Source: GCA-2729515 sp036336695 (lineage in GTDB: Bacteria > Myxococcota_A > UBA9160 > SMWR01). From it: a DNA stretch of 17,730 nt. The DNA lies in the NCBI GenBank assembly GCA_036336695.1, contig JAYZFQ010000104.1, positions 1 through 17,730 on the forward strand, written 5' to 3'. The number at the start of each line of letters is the position of its first letter. Position 1 is the stretch's first letter. The translations under genes and the position numbers were made by a program. Under the pieces are notes generated by a model. The model had not been told where the DNA came from and ran no database searches. It saw nothing but the letters and a program-made list of their open reading frames with translations. Shown here piece by piece: positions 13,419 through 17,730 of this stretch.

Positions 13419-13964
13419 ATGGAACTCGAAGAAAACCTCCGCGAACTCGACCACCAGATCGGGCAACTCCGGTTGGACTACGAGCGGTATTTCCTGGGGG
13501 TCCAACCCCGGGAGCCCGCTTCCCTGCGAGCGGCGACCGAGAGACAGCTGCGCCGGCTCTCCAGCACACCCATCCAGAACACCGCGCTGCGCTTCAGGCT
13601 CCAGTCGATCGTCTCCCGCTACCCGGCCTTCAAGCGCCAGTGGGACGAAACCCTACGGAAAATCGAGACCGGAACCTACGCGCGCCACCAGTTCAAGGCG
13701 GACCTTCGCGACCCTGCGACCCAGGCCGCGGATTCCCCGGCCGCCGAGCGCCACGCCGATCTCTTCGACCAGTACTGCGACGCCCAGCGCGCGAGCGGCG
13801 CCAGCGCGCGCGGACTCACCCGGCCGAAGCTCGAGGCCCTGGTTTCGCGCCAGCGGGCGAGCCTGGCGGCGCGGTTCGGCGCCAAGGCGCGCTTCCGCTT
13901 CCGGATCGCGCTGGAAGACGGCCGCCCGAAGTTGAAGGCACGCCGCATCTCCGACGGCCGGTAA
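13419..13964 (+). CDS. Small conserved protein, MXAN_5187 C-terminal-domain-like
   Basis: A 181-residue, charged, probably cytoplasmic protein with no signal peptide or membrane segment. Residues about 5-90 are helical and read like the family I know from myxobacteria as the MXAN_5187 C-terminal domain: 'LDYERYFLG' at 19-27, 'QNTALRFRLQSIVSRYPAFKR' spread over 53-73, 'KIETGTYARHQFKADL' at 81-96. The second part, 'LTRPKLEALVSRQRASLAARFGAKA' then 'FRIALEDGRPKLKARR', ends in a strand-like basic tail. The function is unknown; in multidomain relatives it follows sensory modules. The ATG at 13419 has only a distant purine run (13399-13404), which lies in the palindrome. It is the main lineage clue in the window. 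Family assignment is from memory. Confidence 0.75.
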   Translation: MELEENLRELDHQIGQLRLDYERYFLGVQPREPASLRAATERQLRRLSSTPIQNTALRFRLQSIVSRYPAFKRQWDETLRKIETGTYARHQFKADLRDPATQAADSPAAERHADLFDQYCDAQRASGASARGLTRPKLEALVSRQRASLAARFGAKARFRFRIALEDGRPKLKARRISDGR

Positions 13965-14020
13965 CCGACCCGGGCGGTTTCCGGTTGACCCCGCACGGGG
14001 CGCCCACGAAGCTGTCGCCC

Positions 14021-16234
14021 ATGCCGACCGAGAAACCCCGGGCGCGCAGCGCGTGGGCCGCTGCCCGCATTCCGATCTGGCTCGGACTGGCGTGTGTCGC
14101 CTGCTCGGGCGAGCACGTGGGACCGGGAGACGTCACGGTCTCGGCGCTCCCCGAAGCCGCGGTTTCCGCCCGGGCCGAACGCCAGGTCGGCGCCCGGGAC
14201 ACCCACCCCGAAGCCGACACGGACCAGATCCTGTTCGGCGACCTGCACGTGCACACCGTGTTCTCCCCCGACGCGTTCGTAACGAGCCTTCCCATGCTGG
14301 GGGGATCCGGGCTTCACCCCCCTGCCGATGCCTGCGACTTTGCACGCTTCTGCGCCGATCTCGACTTCTGGAGCATCAACGACCACGCGGAGGGCGTGAG
14401 TCCACAGCACTGGCAGGAAACCATCGAATCGATCCGTCAGTGCAACGCAGTCGCGGGGGATGCCGAAAACCCGGACCTGGTCTCGTTCCTCGGCTGGGAA
14501 TGGACCCAGGTGGGTGCGACACCGCGCGACCACTACGGCCACAAGAACGTGGTGCTGCGCGACACCGGTGCCGGTCAGATCCCCCGGCGTCCCATCGCCG
14601 CGCCGCGCCCCGAGTTTCGCGTCACCCCGCTGCCGCTGGTTTCCCGCCTCGTGGCGCCGCTCCTCGACTTCGAAGACCGCCAGCTCTACGCCGACTACCA
14701 ACGCTACACCGAGGAAGTGCAGGCCAGCCCCCTGTGCCCGGCGGGTGTTCCGAGCCCCGAGCTGCCGAGCGACTGTCACGAAGTCGCGGCAAACCCGGCG
14801 GAGCTCTTCGAAAAGCTCGACGCCTGGGGCGTCGAAAGCCTCGTGATTCCCCACGGAACCTCCTGGGGCCTGATGACACCGACGGGGTTTTCCCTGGCCC
14901 GGCCGCTCGAAGAGGCGCAACACGACCCCGAACGCGAACGGCTGTTCGAGATCTACTCGGGACACGGGAGTGCCGAGGCCTGGAGAGACTGGCCCGGTGC
15001 CCTGGCCGAGGGCGCCCCGGTGTGCCCGGCGCCCAGCGCGGACTTCCTGCCCTGCTGCTGGCAGGCCGGCGAGATCATCCGCGGGCGCTGCGAGGACCCG
15101 GGCTCCGCGGACTGCGAAGCCCGCATCGCCGAGGCCCGGGCCATCTATCTCGAAGCCGGTGCCGCCGGCCACAACACCATCCCGGGCGTCGCGGCTACGG
15201 AGTGGCTCGACTGCGACCAGTGCAGGGACTGTTTCGCCCCCGCGTTTTCGCACCGGCCCGGCGGCTCGGCACAGTACGCCCTCGCGCTCACCCGGGGAGA
15301 TTCCGCAGCGCCCCGCCGCTACCGCTTCGGCGTCATCGGCTCCAGCGATACCCACGATGCCCGGGCGGGCAACGGCTTCAAGGAATTCGCCCGGGTCGAA
15401 AACACCGAGGCCTCCAACCAGCCGCGTCTGTTGCGGCGCCTCACCGCCGATCGCCGCGCGCCCGAGGCGCGCGCCGAGCCCCTCGTCCTCTCGGAGCTGC
15501 CCCTGTCCAAGCGGCGGGACATGGAGCGGGGCGCTTCGATGCTGTTGACGGGCGGTCTCGTCGCGGTGCACGCCGACAGTCGCAGCCGCGAATCGATCTG
15601 GGATGCGCTGATGCGCCGGGAAGTCTACGCCACTTCGGGGGAACGCATTCTCTTGTGGTTCGACCTGCTGAACGCGCCTTCGGGTCCCGTCCCGATGGGA
15701 ACGGAAGTGTCGGGCCAGCGGGTTGCTCCGCGCTTTCGCGTCACGGCCGTCGGCGCCTTCGAACAACGCCCCGGGTGTCCCGATCACGTCAAGGACGCGC
15801 TCACACCGGAACGCCTGGAAGCCCTCTGCCTCGGCGAATGTTATTTCCCCGGTGAGCGGCGCCGCGCGATCACGCGCATCGAGATCGTGCGCATCCGCGC
15901 CCAGCGCGACGCCGACGAGCCGATCGGGGAACTCATCGAAGACCCCTGGCGCGTCCTGCCTTGTCCCGGAGACGGGACCGGCTGCAGCGTTGCCTTCGAG
16001 GACCCCGAATGGATCGGGGAGGGCCGGGAGGTGATCTACTACGCCCGCGCCATCCAGGAGCCGACACCGGCCGTGAACGCCGGCGGCCTGCGCTGTACCC
16101 GGGACGCCGACGGCGCCTGCATCGCGGTCTCTCCCTGTTGGGGCGACGACCGCACAGCCGACGGCGACGATTGCCTCGCCGACCACGAGGAGCGCGCCTG
16201 GTCTTCCCCGATCTTCGTGGGACCGGGCGCCTAG
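14021..16234 (+). CDS. Exported DUF3604-family (PHP-like metal-dependent hydrolase) protein, possible lipoprotein
   Basis: A 737-residue protein. The N-terminus has basic residues, a hydrophobic stretch (about 17-27) and cysteines C25/C28, a loose lipobox; it is exported and perhaps lipid-anchored. Histidine-rich metal motifs in PHP order follow: DLHVHT at 74-79, NDH at 120-122, GWEWTQ at 158-163, HYGHKN at 171-176, PHGTSW at 277-282, and SSDTHDA at 441-447. This matches DUF3604, whose members are annotated as uncharacterised metal-dependent phosphoesterase relatives. The mature part is unusually cysteine-rich, for example C398-x2-C401-x2-C404 and CC at 345-346, suggesting disulfides. The C-terminal third lacks the motifs and looks like a beta-rich accessory domain. 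The ATG at 14021 has no strong ribosome site. The substrate is unknown. The stop overlaps that of atpC on the other strand. Confidence 0.87.
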   Translation: MPTEKPRARSAWAAARIPIWLGLACVACSGEHVGPGDVTVSALPEAAVSARAERQVGARDTHPEADTDQILFGDLHVHTVFSPDAFVTSLPMLGGSGLHPPADACDFARFCADLDFWSINDHAEGVSPQHWQETIESIRQCNAVAGDAENPDLVSFLGWEWTQVGATPRDHYGHKNVVLRDTGAGQIPRRPIAAPRPEFRVTPLPLVSRLVAPLLDFEDRQLYADYQRYTEEVQASPLCPAGVPSPELPSDCHEVAANPAELFEKLDAWGVESLVIPHGTSWGLMTPTGFSLARPLEEAQHDPERERLFEIYSGHGSAEAWRDWPGALAEGAPVCPAPSADFLPCCWQAGEIIRGRCEDPGSADCEARIAEARAIYLEAGAAGHNTIPGVAATEWLDCDQCRDCFAPAFSHRPGGSAQYALALTRGDSAAPRRYRFGVIGSSDTHDARAGNGFKEFARVENTEASNQPRLLRRLTADRRAPEARAEPLVLSELPLSKRRDMERGASMLLTGGLVAVHADSRSRESIWDALMRREVYATSGERILLWFDLLNAPSGPVPMGTEVSGQRVAPRFRVTAVGAFEQRPGCPDHVKDALTPERLEALCLGECYFPGERRRAITRIEIVRIRAQRDADEPIGELIEDPWRVLPCPGDGTGCSVAFEDPEWIGEGREVIYYARAIQEPTPAVNAGGLRCTRDADGACIAVSPCWGDDRTADGDDCLADHEERAWSSPIFVGPGA

Positions 16235-16640
16235 AGACTCTTCTCCGCCACCTGGATCCGGTTGACGGCGCGCCGCAACGCGGCCTCCTGCTCCCGCAAC
16301 CCGGCCGGATCGGAGTGGTCTTCGATCTGGGCCAGGGCTTCTTCGGCCCGCGTCCGGGCGCGCTCGGCCCGGTCGAAGTCGATCTGGTCGGCAGTCTCGC
16401 AAGCCTCGGCCAGCACCACGGCTTCCTCCGCACCGACGTCGGCGAACCCGCCCGCCACCGCGGCCCCGAGGGTTCCACCCTCTTCGGTGGTGATGTGGAC
16501 CTCCCCCGTGCGCAGCGGACAGAGAAAGCGTTCGTGGCCCGCGAGCACACCGAAGTCTCCCTCGGTCCCGGGCAGTACGACGCGCTCGACGCGGCCGCGG
16601 TAGGCCTCGCCCGACGGCGTGACGATCACCAGTTCGAGAC

Positions 16641-16644
<4 letters not shown>
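16231..16644 (-). CDS. atpC: F1F0 ATP synthase epsilon subunit
   Basis: A 137-residue central-stalk subunit that couples rotation and can inhibit the F1 ATPase. The N-terminal beta-sandwich (1-83) shows the standard landmarks: 'LELVIVTPSGEAYRG', 'VVLPGTEGDFGVLAGHE', and 'AAVAGGFADV' near 62-71. The C-terminal part (about 88-137) is two helices with 'RAERARTRAEEALAQ' and 'LRRAVNRIQVAEKSL', the regulatory arm. The ATG at 16644 overlaps the atpD stop (ATGA), the usual order atpD-atpC. The stop codon TAG lies on the palindrome CTAG (16231-16234), shared with the convergent DUF3604 gene, leaving no intergenic space. Confidence 0.97.

Positions 16645-17730
<1,086 letters not shown>

Noticed and set aside
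13676..16402. An open frame of about 900 codons on the minus strand, opposite the DUF3604 gene.
   Set aside because: It has no recognisable domain and is antisense to a protein with ordered metal motifs; a shadow frame from high third-position GC.

Overview
This is a GC-rich bacterial chromosomal window, densely coded, with many GTG starts and seven 4-bp start/stop overlaps. The genes are mostly housekeeping: enolase, polyprenyl diphosphate synthase, biotin synthesis and F1 ATP synthase subunits. I see no phage, transposon, CRISPR, tRNA or rRNA. A small protein at 13419-13964 resembles the C-terminal-domain family named after Myxococcus xanthus MXAN_5187. Together with base composition this suggests a Myxococcota or other 'deltaproteobacterial' lineage. 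That is an inference from one family recalled from memory, so taxonomy is tentative.

Layout. 3-269 (+) is the 3' end of a universal stress protein gene, separated by a strong hairpin from a convergent minus-strand block. That block holds, in transcription order, an orphan response regulator with an XRE-type DNA-binding domain (3747-3142), a DapA/NanA-family aldolase (3010-1901) and a fused PfkB kinase plus SIS isomerase (1904-306). A second, longer minus-strand run starts near 10105: polyprenyl diphosphate synthase, an exported ComEA-like helix-hairpin-helix protein, a BtuF/BtuC/BtuD-type ABC importer, enolase and a small exported LolA-like protein, ending at a probable terminator near 3884-3927. 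Rightward from 10325 lies bioB-bioF-bioD behind a perfect BirA operator. Then come the MXAN_5187-like protein and a large exported DUF3604 (PHP-like) protein. The latter converges on atpC and a 5'-truncated atpD, sharing a CTAG stop.

Working together. The biotin genes convert pimeloyl thioester and alanine to KAPA (BioF), diaminopelargonate to dethiobiotin (BioD) and dethiobiotin to biotin (BioB). The aminotransferase BioA and the pimeloyl steps are elsewhere. The ABC genes form one importer, probably for cobalamin or an iron chelate, and are translationally abutted to enolase.

The most interesting unit is the aldolase plus kinase-isomerase pair. Its three activities would be enough to take an ulosonic acid such as Kdo to pyruvate and a pentulose phosphate (aldolase, then pentose kinase, then arabinose-5-phosphate isomerase), by analogy with NanA-NanK-NanE for sialic acid. 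The four SIS catalytic residues, the kinase anion-hole and base motif, and the aldolase Schiff-base lysine can all be read. The pathway assignment itself is a hypothesis.
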